Source of the DNA: Chaetomium olivaceum | Taxonomy: Eukaryota > Ascomycota > Sordariomycetes > Sordariales > Chaetomiaceae | Length of the DNA: 64,000 nt | Assembly: GCA_039881045.1 (NCBI GenBank) | Contig: JAYWVB010000021.1 | Location: 62,001 to 126,000, forward strand | Direction of reading: 5' to 3' | Shown: one piece after another, positions 22,198-32,329 of the stretch | Layout of the letters: each line of letters opens with the position of its first letter | Numbering within the stretch: position 1 is the stretch's first letter | Made by a program: the position numbers and the translations under genes | Notes under the pieces: model-generated | What the model was told of the DNA's origin: nothing | Database searches by the model: none | Seen by the model: the letters and a program-made list of their open reading frames with translations, nothing else

Positions 22198-23363
22198 TCA
22201 CAGCCAGCGTGCCTCGCGGGTCCGGGCGGCGTCTGTTCGTGCCCGGGCGTGGGCCACGGGGGACTCGGGAGTCCGGGTCCGGGCGGCGGCAGCGCCAGAC
22301 GTCCTGGCGACCGGGATCCGGGACGCAACGGGGATCCGGGAAGCAGCGCGGATCCGGTAGGAGGCGACCGGAATCCGCGAGGGGGGAGGGGCACGGGAGA
22401 CAGCGGGGGCACGGGAGGCGGCGGCAGCAGAGGACTCGGCCACGGGGGCGGGGGCGGCAGCAACGCGGGGAGGGAGGAGGGGCACGGAGGGCAGAGGCCA
22501 GCCGACATCCTCGCGGGGGGGCGGCGTGGGCATGGACCAGGCCTGCACGCGCTCCAGCGGGCTCGCGAGGATGGCCGCATACACGCGGTCCGCGCTGTCC
22601 CGGAAGTGGGAGGATGCCGTCCGTCTTTGCGCCCTCTGCGCGTCCGTGTCCCACCTCACCTCGGGCCTGAGAGCCCGCGTCCGACCGGCGTCTGGGGTCG
22701 GGGCTCGGGGCCGGCTCGACCGCGGCGAGGAGGGTGTCGCGGCGACGGGGGTGCCCGACCCCTCGCCCAAAGCTCCCGTCATTTCCGGCTGGGTCCCGTC
22801 CCCGCCGCCGGCAACCTTCTCTTCCTCGTCCTTGCCCCCCGGCGTATGCTGCTTCACCTTGCGCCGGTGCATGACGAAGAGCCAATACCCGAGCAGCGAC
22901 AGCAGACATACGCCGGTTGCTGTGACCGCAGTGGCGATGACGAAAGTTCGCGCACCTGCTTCCTGGGCCACAACTTGGGCGTTGGTCTGTTTGTGTTAGT
23001 TTAGTTGGGAGGCTTTCGACTAAATTATTGAGCAGAAACTCACCTCGGAGATACCGGCTTGGTATCCGGTAGGCACAGCGCTCGCCAATGAGGTCCGAGC
23101 GAAGGCCATAGTGTTGGTCTGTTTGTATTAGTTAGTTTAAATTCAACCAGATTAGTGGGCAGCAACTCACCTTGGAAATACCGGGTTGGTATTTGTTAAG
23201 TGCATCGCTCACTGAGATGTGAGCGGATGCTACACCGTTGATCTGTTTATGTGTTTAGTCCGGAGGCTTTCAACTAGATCAGTGAGCAGCAACTCACCTC
23301 GGAGACACCCATTTGGCGAACTGTCTGCGCAGCACTCAACACTGAGGTTTGAGGAAACGACAT
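22198..23363 (-). CDS. Single-pass membrane protein with tandemly duplicated exons
   Basis: Model (minus): 23298-23363, 23171-23242, 23044-23118, 22198-22986, summing to 1,002 bases (333 residues). All junctions are phase 0 and the first three exons are multiples of three. Every donor is GTGAGT and every acceptor ends AAACAG. Exons 1-3 give related short segments ending GVSE, GISK and GISE, and exons 2-4 open with I/T-N. Exon 4 carries one transmembrane helix (about residues 85-106, TFVIATAVTATGVCLLSLLG), then a basic MHRRKVKQH stop-transfer. A long Pro/Ala/Arg-rich tail follows, with repeated RIPVAS units encoded by a GGATCCGG-type minisatellite. No signal peptide or known domain was recognised. 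The N-terminal repeats are expected to face away from the basic tail (positive-inside rule). The function is unknown. Confidence 0.78.
22987..23297 (-). repeat. Tandem exon-intron units within the membrane protein gene
   Basis: Introns of 57, 52 and 55 bases (22,987-23,043; 23,119-23,170; 23,243-23,297) share GTGAGTT-CTGC-CA, a TAGT-GAAAGCCTCC-type middle (partly lost in the second), ACTAA branch sites and ACAAACAG-like ends. They alternate with two exons of 72 and 75 bases. The repeat period is about 125 bases. Confidence 0.8.
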
Positions 23364-23564
23364 AGTGTTAGAAGTGGTGATATTGATATCACAGACTTGT
23401 CGGGTTGGGTTGAGGGTGTGAATATGCAAAGACCGAAGGATTGGTTTTATGGTGTGGATTTGCGAAGAAAGAAGAGTTGGGTTGAAAGTGTAAGAAGGTG
23501 GAAAGTTGATGGGATGCATGCTGCTTATATAGTAATGGAATAGATGTGGCACATGTCTTGATCA

Positions 23565-23672
23565 AGGTTCTCCCTCTGGTTAAGGTTCTTCCTCTGGTTA
23601 AGGTTCTTCGATGAGGCTGTTTGTCTATTAAGGTTCCTCGACTGAGACCCCTCGATTAAGGTTCCTCTAGGA
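23565..23672 (+). repeat. Short array of TTAAGGTTC(C/T)TC motifs
   Basis: Two close copies of CTCTGGTTAAGGTTCTTC are followed by looser copies (TATTAAGGTTCCTCGAC, GATTAAGGTTCCTC), with one degenerate copy (ATCAAGGTTCTC) before them. The array sits about 200-310 bases upstream of the membrane protein start, so it may be promoter DNA or a decaying minisatellite. Confidence 0.7.
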
Positions 23673-23876
23673 CTCCGACCCATTGACCACGTTGTGGCGA
23701 AGTGTAAACTAGGTAGCTATGTACCTGTGCTATCCAACTGTCAACGACTACTATCTTAGGTTGTGTGGGATGCTTCTTAGACGCCGACAAACGTTGCACG
23801 GAAGACTGCACTAGTCAGCGTAATTCAGGTTAAAATCCAGCTTCAAATCTTGTTTATAAGTAAGGTAGGTACCTTG

Positions 23877-24850
23877 GCAAGTCACTTGACTGAACCCTAT
23901 CGGACAAAACCATTCTCCAAATGGTCTCTTCATTCTAGCAATCTATTCGCCTCCTGTTATATGATATCAGACGAAGAACCCTCAACTTGACTAGTCTACC
24001 TAGTGTGAAGCCGACAAATGCACTGGTGTAACTCGTAACCCTAATAACTCCAGAGAACGACCTTGATTAGATTATAGCTCTAGCTTAGCTATCATTAAAA
24101 AGAAGCATATATTTGTGTGGCGCGACAGCCGCGGGCCCGGAAACGGGAAGATGGAGTGAAGCTTGGGCTAAGGTAGAGACTTGATAAGGTTTAGGTACTA
24201 TGCTTGCGAGCTCCGAAATGTATGTACTAATACTCCCTACACCGAAGGTGCCTCTTCCCACTTGATCCACCAGTCACTTGACTGACCCCTCCCGGACAAC
24301 TGCTCCGCTAGCAATCTCTAATGGGCAACTCATTCGCCTCCTGCAATGTGAAATCAGACGAAGGAAGTGGCAAGCCAACCTTGATTTAGGCGAAGCCGGA
24401 GAAATGGTGCGACTCGTGAGCAAATGATGCCAGGGAATATTATTGTATTGAATCTCTATCTCAGTTATCGTCAAAAATGAAAGCGCAAGATTGTGTGAAA
24501 CACAACGAAGGAAGAGAAGAGGTTTGGGTCAATAATGTTGGATTCGCCATATGGAACTGTCTTGCGGAAACCAGTGTTGGAAGTTGTGGCGCTTGAAACA
24601 CGGAAGCCTGGTTGCCGATGCTTTAGTGTCAGAGGTGTTCCAGAGGCTGAACAAGAAGCTATTAAAAGGAGGCCAGGGCGATGCCCGCCACTGAGAGAAA
24701 AATCAATCAATTCTTTCTCCCCATCTTTCCGTCTGAATGTCGTTTCAAACAAATAATACCTGCGCACATTCAACTTGGAAGTTTATACTCACCACACTGA
24801 AGGTTTTTCACTTGGTCCACCAGTCACTTGGCCGCGCCCTCATGGATATT
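23877..24850 (+). repeat. Degenerate large tandem repeat (two long copies and a partial third)
   Basis: Copies start at about 23,877, 24,270 and 24,823 with CAGTCACTTGACTGA-CCCT or its variants. Copies 1 and 2 then share CGGACAA, AGCAATCT, ATTCGCCTCCTG, and ATCAGACGAAG in order. Copies 2 and 3 share an upstream GAAGGT---CACTTG-TCCACCAGTCACTTG block. Divergence is high, and copy 1 is more AT-rich than copy 2. The origin is unknown. Confidence 0.6.
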
Positions 24851-25147
24851 GGGTATAAATCCTGAGTCGGCGGGCTGATAGCCAGAAATAATTCCAATGG
24901 ATAGGTGCCTGCTAGACAGAGAGGACATGAGGTCGCATTTCATCTGTATGTGGTCAAGAAAATGGGCGACAGCTGATTCCAGCTGTAAAAACGCTAATCG
25001 CCAGCTGGCATATTGATAACCCGGCTATCAGCCCACGACTTCAAGCACGATCCTTCCTCTCACACTCTCCCCGGTCACCATCGAGGACCGAGACCAGCGT
25101 TGCCAGTTTTGCCCGGTCATCACATATACCTAAGGTCCCCGACTAAA

Positions 25148-25840
25148 ATGACCACTATAGGCACCCTCCAACGTCTTTCGGCAGCCTCGCTCTCCCAAAC
25201 CCTGCTAGCCGCCCAAGAACGAGCCGCATCAGGGGACCCCACCATAGCCATTATCGACGTGCGGGACGACGGTAGGGAACCACTCCTTCATTAATCCCCA
25301 CCACTCACCCATCTATTTTACCCAACCTTCCCTATCGCCTACCATATACCCAACTGTCTATAAGAGGCCGAGTATACAGCACCAAGCCAACCAGACACTC
25401 AACTAACCATCCCTCCCTCCTCACCACCTCACAGACTACATCGGCGGGCACATCAAGGGCTCCCTGAACATCCCCTCGCGCACCCTGGACGCAATGCTCC
25501 CGACGCTGGTGCGCCAGCTGCAGGACAAGGAGACGGTCGTGTTCCACTGCGCGCTGTCGCAGCAGCGCGGGCCGGCTGCTGCGTTGCGGTATATTCGGGA
25601 ACGGGAGCGGGTCTTGGCTGATGCCGCGGCGGCGGGGAAGGGCAAGACCAAGGCGGCGGGTGAAGGTGCTGATCAAGCTGCTGCTGCTGCTGCCGCTGCC
25701 GCCCGGGCGATGTTGGGAAGGAACAGAAGGTGTTCGTGTTGGATCGGGGGTTTGTCGGGTGGCAGGAGGTGTATGGGACGGATGAGCGGCTGACGGAGGG
25801 GTATCGGAAGGAGTTGTGGGAGGATGGGTATTGGGGGTGA
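25148..25840 (+). CDS. Rhodanese/Cdc25-like phosphatase domain protein (one apparent frameshift)
   Basis: Two exons, 25148-25271 and 25435-25840. The intron (163 bases) has donor GTAGGG and acceptor CTCACAG and joins DVRDDG to DYIGGHIKGSLNIP, the conserved strand-turn of rhodanese folds. The active-site loop is FHCALSQQRGP, a C-X5-R loop as in the small eukaryotic Cdc25-like/arsenate-reductase-like rhodaneses (for example yeast Ych1). An Ala/Lys-rich insertion follows, then KVFVLDRGFVGWQEVYG and a C-terminus ending DGYWG. The frame changes by one missing base in the GCC repeat/GCCCGGGCG area near 25,695-25,710. With one base restored the sum is 176 residues. Upstream sequence is shared with the divergent membrane protein gene. 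The substrate is unknown; tyrosine or arsenate chemistry is a family possibility. Confidence 0.8.
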
Positions 25841-26240
25841 GGTTGAGGGCTGGGAAGGGCAATGATGGTTTGATTGCGAGACCGTTCAATATCTTTATAG
25901 TTAGACCACGCAGAAACAACTTGACGCATACCCATAAGAACGTGACCCAAAATCTCGCAATTTTTCCCGCACAGCCTTGGTTACCAACACAGTGAAGCTT
26001 TTCTCGACAATTGACGCGGTCAAAACCACATGCTAATCACGCAAAGAGGATGAAGCCCAAAAATGGATAATGCTGTGACGACTCGAGGGTCGAAGTTGAA
26101 TTAAAATTATCTCCGCGCCAGCCCCCATCATGAAGGCATAACCATCTTCGATCCAAGCATTGTGTCCACATCTTCCATGTATCTTTCCACTTCTAGGATA
26201 TCCGTCCCCGGTTCCCCCCCTTATCCACCACATGTCGAGT
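25841..26240. other. Intergenic gap between convergent genes
   Basis: The rhodanese gene and the GPI-protein gene converge here. There is no open frame of note; it probably holds both 3' UTRs. Confidence 0.6.
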
Positions 26241-26798
26241 TTAGAGGACGACGGCAACGACGCCGATGAAAGCAGCAGCGGCAACAGCAAGCCCAGCAAC
26301 GCCAGTGTTGCGGTGGCCAGCGTTCTTGTCGCTGTCGCTGTCGTTGTCATTGTCATTGTCGTTGTCCGAGCCGCCGGAGGTGTCGTCGTTAGCCTCGCCG
26401 GAGCTGCTGCCGCCGCTGGTGTTGCCGGTGTTGCCGGCGTCGGTGCAGGTGGGCAGCTGGATGTCGTTGGTGAGGCTGGCCATGTCCGGGCACTTCTCCA
26501 TGGCGGAGCTGACGGCGTCGCCGTTGGCCTCGAACCACGACGCGGCCGCGCTCTGCATGCTCGAGTAGGCCGACTGCAGCGACGCCGGGATCGTCATGCT
26601 GCAGGGGTCCGTCTGCGTCTGGGTCGCGTAGAAGGACATCAGCGCGGGCGGCGGCGTCGGCATCCCCTTGTAGGCCGTCTGCATGGCGCTCGCGCACGCC
26701 ATCATGTCCTCGGTGTCATCGCGCGCCTGCATGTTGTTGGGCAGGGCGTTCACGGCGGCCGCGCCGGCGAGGGCGATGAGGATGTTTTGGGAGAGCAT
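26241..26798 (-). CDS. GPI-anchored, Ser/Asn/Asp-linker surface protein
   Basis: A single exon of 185 residues. It has a signal peptide (MLSQNILIALAGAAAVNALP), a globular part with four cysteines (ACAS, DPCS, EKCP, PTCT), and a Gly/Ser then Asn-Asp/Ser-Asp repeat linker coded by a GTCGCT/GTCATT-type hexamer repeat. A hydrophobic C-terminal tail (GVAGLAVAAAAFIGVVAVVL) follows small residues and is typical of a GPI signal. The cysteine spacing and layout resemble the fungal family often labelled infection-structure-specific or DUF-type GPI proteins; that match is from memory. It is expected at the plasma membrane or cell wall. The upstream leader is rich in GGTTTGGTTT. The linker repeat length may vary between strains. 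Confidence 0.82.
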   Translation of the reverse strand: MLSQNILIALAGAAAVNALPNNMQARDDTEDMMACASAMQTAYKGMPTPPPALMSFYATQTQTDPCSMTIPASLQSAYSSMQSAAASWFEANGDAVSSAMEKCPDMASLTNDIQLPTCTDAGNTGNTSGGSSSGEANDDTSGGSDNDNDNDNDSDSDKNAGHRNTGVAGLAVAAAAFIGVVAVVL

Positions 26799-29700
26799 CT
26801 TGGTGGTTGGTTGGGGGTTGGTTTGGTTTGGTTTGAGGTAAGCGAGGTGAGCGGTGTTGTAAAGGAGCGTGGGTATTGAAGATCTAAAGGGTGAAGGAGT
26901 GACGGTGGTGTGATGATGGGGAAAAGGGGTTCGAGCAGTCGACGGGAGAGAAGCAAGACTTAAATACTTCCTTTTCTAGAACGAACTCTTCTCAGGGACC
27001 ATCACAACGGCTCTCTTCCCGTGGTCAGCCACACCCTGCCTGGTCTGAGTCCCGCCCAGATTTCCATCTTTAGTTTGATGATTCGGCGCACACCGAGACG
27101 CGATCTGCCTAACTAACACCAAGCGAGTGTACATAGTGGGTCAGAACCCCTTGCCCATCCCTCTCAGAACCGACAAGTTGATGACCCGAACGCTTTTCCC
27201 GATCAAGGTTGATGCTCCTCAATGATAGGCTGAAAGCCTCTCGACGTGGGCTTTGATGCTGGGATGTCTTGATCAGCTCAGACCTTGCTCCTCAGCCCAG
27301 GTGGACTCGAGGGAAATGAGGGGCTTGGCGGCTCTCGCAGTCGTGCCTATTTCGGGCGATTGGGAAGTGCGCCGCATTGAGATGCGATGTGAATGGAGTG
27401 TTGTTGATTCGCTTCATTCTTCCCGAGAAGCATCTCTCCATTGCAGTATTTCCATCACGGTGACAGGTCCTCAGCTGACCGACACTTATTTGAAGAGTTG
27501 TAAGTTCAGTGTCTCAAGACAGACTGCGTGATCATGAGGTGTGTCTGAAAAAGGGCACAGCGACCCTCTTTTCAAACCTCGGACTAAACATTCAATCATT
27601 CTGTAGCCACACATTATTTGTATGTTGGCGCGACTTCAGAAGTGCCGCCCGACGACATTGTCTGAGTTTGTAAATTCAGCCAACTGGCGAGATGACTGTC
27701 TGAAACGGCCTCGCAGCACCGACTTGTCTGGAAGCGACTTCAGGAAGGCGAAGGCCGTTTCTGAAGCATGGCGGGACGGCCGGGCCTCGTGTCTTGTACA
27801 GTGCAACACGCAGTGTCTACGAGAATGTGAAGGCTCTTTCCTCCATCCGTAGATTTTATTGGCCGACGCTTTTCGGCAGTCGAGATTGCGATATTCTTTT
27901 GTCACGTTTCGAGGAAGAACAGCCTAAGATTTTCTGAACCGTGCTCTCGGAGTCGGCGTGAAATAGGCCGAATCTGACAGTCGGCCTGCCATTGATCGAC
28001 AGGGGGCGGATCCAGGATTCCCCTGAGGAAGCTTATTTCCACCTGACTAGCGCGCTGTTGCGTGCATGGCTCCCAGCTGCAGATGGGGTGCCATTCAGAG
28101 CCCAGCCGTAACCTCGAAGCCAAGCGCTAAAATGAGGGGTTGGCAGGGTTGACAGATTCCAAGGTTGAACCACCAGTCAGGGCAAGCAGGCAATTCTCTT
28201 CTTCTGCAATATTTCCAGAAGTGACCTTTCTTTCGCGGTCACTGTGACCAGAGGGCCACGCGCGAAGGCGCATTAACAGCCCGATCGTAGGATTCGTGGC
28301 GTTGAATGTTGTTCTTGAGCCATCTCCTCCCTCGTGCTGTATTACACCACAGCAATTGCGGCACGTGACCCAAAGTTGGTGGTGTGTGTGTGGTTTTGAG
28401 GTGCAGCACCACTTCAATATCTGGCACCATCATCTATTAGAAGACTCTCTGAATGCCGCACATTTCCAGCAGCTATTCAGCGGCTATTTAGCATCTTGCA
28501 CGAACGCGGGTTTCACACGTACTTGAAGGTCCCGCGCGAGCTTCGCAGCGTACCAGCAGGTGATGAGATGCTTACAGCTTCCTATACGCGACAGCACATT
28601 TGAGAGTTCCAAGAGCTGATGTAACTGCTTTAGGCGACGATGTTTGGGGTTCGGGATGCGGTAATACAAGCTTGTGGCTCGAAGGAGGACCTTGATCTGA
28701 TGCTGGGCAGGCTGGCGGGGAGAGTGTGACAGGGTCTGAGATGGGTTTCGAACTTGAATATTCGTTCCTTTATATACCTGTAGGAGGGCTTGTCTCATCT
28801 GTTTCCATAGCAGTAGGCTAGCTAAAAACACTACTTTTACTATGTTCTAAAGTATTCAACTATACTGCAAGTGTTTTGTTAGATGCTAGGTTTATCTTGA
28901 GTTTCAAGGTAGAATCTCTAAGAAGAAGCTACCTGAGCTACTGGTTCACGTAATATCAAGATGTTTATAATTCCTAAAGAATGTTCATGGTGTTAGTTTC
29001 TAGGGACTTTTCACGCGTTCTTTCTTGTGCTTCCTTCTCAGTACATTCTAAACTCTATTTCTACTATTCTGGAACCCTCCTCTCTTTTCTGCTTTTCTTA
29101 TAGAACCACTATCAAGACCACCTCGCCGCGTTGTAAGTTGAAGCTATTCCCAACAACTCTATGGATCGCCGACGACAGGAGGCTAATTAGACATATTGAA
29201 GATTCAAATTCTTCGACTCGCGCGCCCTCTGTAAGTGTTGTTGAGTTTCGAAGTTAATTCAGTTTAATCGATCGCTAATTGTTGAGCACCAGGTAGCCAG
29301 CACAAAATCGCCATGGCCCCCCCTCTCCCGCGGACCTGGGCCCAGCCCAGGGCACCAACACCACCACCACCAGGAACTCCGGCCGCCATAATCCCGAACG
29401 CCCTCGCTGCCGCCCAGCAGCTGCCCCAGGCCCTTTTGCCCCCGGCTCTCTCCCCCCTGTCGGCCGCCGCCGGCATCCCCGACTCCGCCGCCGCCAGCAC
29501 CACCCCCGTCCCCGCCCCCGGCACCACCACCGGCACCCCCGTCCCCCCAGCCAAACCCAAGCAGCAGTGCCATACCAAGCATACTTAATTGCAGTATCGC
29601 AAACCTCCTCCTACAATGTTTGGCGCCGATACGGGGTTCTCTGGCCTTCCGGCTCCGACCCCGCCGGGCAGTCGGGACGCACTGGCTGCACTGCTGCTGG

Positions 29701-30036
29701 GCAGCAGCAAGCGCGGAGGTACCCATCTTAAGCGCGCCGCCGTGCAGGGGAACAAGCACGCAAACATCCTGGCTGGTACCTTCGGAGTACCGAAGCAGAG
29801 AAGTTGTGGCTGAGGACGGGGACGCCTTTCCTTGGCGATGGATATCCAATCAGAGCGGGAGCAAGATGCATATGCGCCAGCATCACCAAGGCCTCCTGCA
29901 AGGCGCTGACGACCCCACCTCCGACCTTGATCGTCCCGTCCAGGCCGTTCATCTTCTGGTTTTTTCTCTTCCCCGCTTGCGGGTCCTTTCGACAAGAACC
30001 CGAATTACTCTCGTGGTATTACTCAACCCCTACCCA
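26799..30036. other. 3.2-kb region without a supported gene
   Basis: It includes the GPI-gene promoter, an AT-richer stretch around 28,800-29,000, repeat copy B, and a sharply GC-rich block at 29,313-29,960. That block encodes Pro/Ala-rich plus-strand frames (29,313-29,588; 29,589-29,813) with no recognisable domain. It may be the leader of the 30,037 gene or an unrecognised small gene; I do not call one. Confidence 0.5.
28283..28436 (+). repeat. Degenerate dispersed repeat, copy B
   Basis: The partner of 8,241-8,400, with the same block order and strand. It has a shorter gap before CTTGAGCCAT and before GGCACGTGAC. Confidence 0.5.
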
Positions 30037-31623
30037 ATGTCCGTCGGCTTCGGCTTCTCAGTCGGCGATTTCCTTACCGCCCTTAAGCTCGTCGGTACCG
30101 TCATTGATGCCCTGCGCGAGGCCTCCGAGTCGGGCGCCGCTTATCGTGAGGTGCTTGCCGAGTTGTTCGTCCTCGAGACCGCACTACTACGCGTAAAGCG
30201 CCTCGACCTCGACGATGAGCAGCGTACCGAGAAGATAGCGCTACGACAAGCGGCTGCCCAATGCCAATGTACTATCGACCAGTTCTGGAAAAAGATACAA
30301 AAATACCAACCACACTTGCGAGATAGCGGTACGGGGTCCCGTATTAAGGATTCTTGGGTCAAGATCAAGTGGGCTATCTGCAAGAAGGATGATATAGAGA
30401 GTTTCAGGGCGGATTTAAGGGGCCACACTGGAGCTATCGAGGTTCTCCTGCTCGCCGTACAAATGGAGGCTACTACAATACAGACGAGGAGGCAGAACAA
30501 GGGGCAAAAGACACTGGCTAGCAAGATACAAGAGTCCTCTTCCCAGTGGCTAAGCAAGCTATCTATCTTAACGGAGGGTGTTAACCAGAGCATACAGCAA
30601 GGAAAGGCACTCCTCGACGCTACCGCAAAGATCTTACAGACAAACCTACGCGTATTCCAAATGATCTTCGATATCCACCAATATATCCTCCAGGTCCCAT
30701 CGCAGGTTAACCGCCAACAGCCGGTCTATATGATTGATGCCTTTGGGAGGGAATCGCCCTTCTATCTGGAATTCGTCCGTTCGGCAGAAGCGTTTATAGC
30801 GATTCTGAAGGTGAACTTCAAGTCGACACAAAAGATCGAGCGTGGTGAATTCGTGATAGAGGATAACGGTACGAAGCGAGATATTGACCTTACCAATGAC
30901 TGGGAGACTTGCTTTTCCCCTGGCCAACGCGTGTCGATGAGCATGGTATTTAAACGTGCCAATCTGACGATGGCCAGCTGCCCCGGTTGTGGTATGGAAT
31001 CCGGATCGGCCCCCGACCGGGAAGTAACGTGGTATGTCGGTACTCTGATTAACATGGAGTGTTGATATTCAGACTTATCCGGTCTTAGTGGCAAATGCGG
31101 TCTCACTTTCCGTCGGGTGACGGAATTATTCGATCACATACCGCCGCTACATCCAACCATGTGTGAGGACAGGCCCATAGCCGAGCCTCAGCCTTTAAAG
31201 AGGAAGAGGGAGGTTGAGGATGTTGGCGAAATTCAAAGATTCCGACGAGTGCGATTGCTGGGCCCGGTCAATCCGCAGCAGCAGCAGCAGCAGCAAGGCA
31301 AACAACAGCAACCCCAACAGCAAACAACAAGCCACATTGGTTTCACCCATGCCATGGTGGGGACGCAGGTACGGAACCTTACCAACGCCTTCATCAGCAA
31401 GAACCTGCCGCGTTTTGCGGCCCAGTTCAACGGCATGCCGGTCCCCGAAGACCAGCTTGGCGAGTTCAAACGCGCTTGCGCGGCGCAAGCGCGTAATCAT
31501 GTGTTCACCCTCATGCAGCAGGGCCGACTGGGCATACCGGTCCATGCCCAGGGCCAAACGCCTCAATCTCATGCGCAGCACATTGCAGTTATGGAACAGC
31601 AACTGCAGCAACAACAGCAATAG
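30037..31623 (+). CDS. Ubiquitin-like-domain protein with helical N-terminus and zinc ribbon
   Basis: Two exons, 30037-31031 and 31089-31623 (1,530 bases, 509 residues). The intron has donor GTATGT. The first AG (TTCAG) would create an immediate stop, so the acceptor is the next one, GGTCTTAG. Residues 1-160 form a helical domain starting MSVGFGFSVGDFLTALKL, like the N-terminal helical domains of fungal STAND/Helo-like proteins. A mostly helical middle follows. Around residues 230-310 is the fungal ubiquitin-like domain (QPVYMIDAFGRESPFYLEFV, EFVIEDNGTKRDIDL, SPGQRVSMSMVF). After it CPGCGM and, across the splice junction, TCGKCGLTFRRV supply two CxxC pairs of a zinc ribbon. The tail holds Gln runs and an alpha-helical Arg/Gln segment. 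The ATG at 30,037 was chosen over the longer upstream frame because conservation starts there. The role is unknown. Confidence 0.85.
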
Positions 31624-32329
31624 GCTCAATGGATGGGGGGATGTAGGGGTTTTCCGGCTATATCGACACGTGGGATTTGCTCGGGTTTGAGGTCCGCTGG
31701 ATGGATCAGAGAAAAGAGGACGGGGCTCGCTGCCTCCGGATGCCGGCTAAAAGTACTACCCGGCCAGGAGTCAGGCTGCTGTGGCCACAGTCCTGGCAAC
31801 GAGAGGCAGGTTGTATCCAAACTGTCCCCTAGTCACCTGTTCATTGGTCCTGGACTAGATGTGTCTGTCTCGTCATGTTGTTTGATTGTTGGTCACAGCC
31901 ACCTGTCCGTGGCCGCATGGCAATGACCAGCCTCTCGCCGCTGCCCTGCATCAACCCAAACCAATGCCCCTGACCCGCCCCTGACGGCTGAATCTGTGCC
32001 TTTGAATTCCGGAGCGACGAATCCAAGGGTCGTTGGTGACCTCGCTCTGTTTCAACTCCAGCCCCAGACCCCTCGGTTACTTCAGCTTTCTCGCTTACAG
32101 TTTTTGTTTATTGAGTGGCCGCTTGTCAAATGGTGGGGCACTTGTTAAATGGTCACCGAGTGCCTTTTTTGAGTCTAGTCGTTTATTGTTACGCAAACTG
32201 CTTTTTGTCCCGTTATAGTTTCTGCTGCGTGGGTACCTACCTAGGTAGTAGTGGAGGAGAGTTCTCGCGGATTTGAGGTCCGCAGAGAAGCAACGAAAAG
32301 GTCACCTGGTTGACTAAGAAGAGATGCAA
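31624..32329. other. Intergenic gap between convergent genes
   Basis: The ubiquitin-like-domain gene and the kinase-like gene converge here. A palindromic TACCTACCTAGGTAG motif lies near 32,234-32,248. No gene is seen. Confidence 0.55.

Larger units (their letters stand above)
23364..25147. other. Repeat-rich intergenic region
   Basis: About 1.8 kb upstream of the membrane protein gene and of the divergent rhodanese gene. It contains the TTAAGGTTC array and the degenerate tandem repeat listed next. No coding feature is supported. Confidence 0.6.

Noticed and set aside
22249..23004. Long plus-strand Gly/Arg-rich frames opposite the membrane protein gene
   Set aside because: They are shadows of the GC-rich Pro/Ala/Arg tail; the minus-strand model is supported by splice sites and a membrane helix.
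29313..29813. Possible small Pro/Ala-rich gene ahead of the ubiquitin-like-domain gene
   Set aside because: There is GC-rich open sequence on both strands and no domain, signal peptide or splice partner; it may be the leader of the downstream gene.
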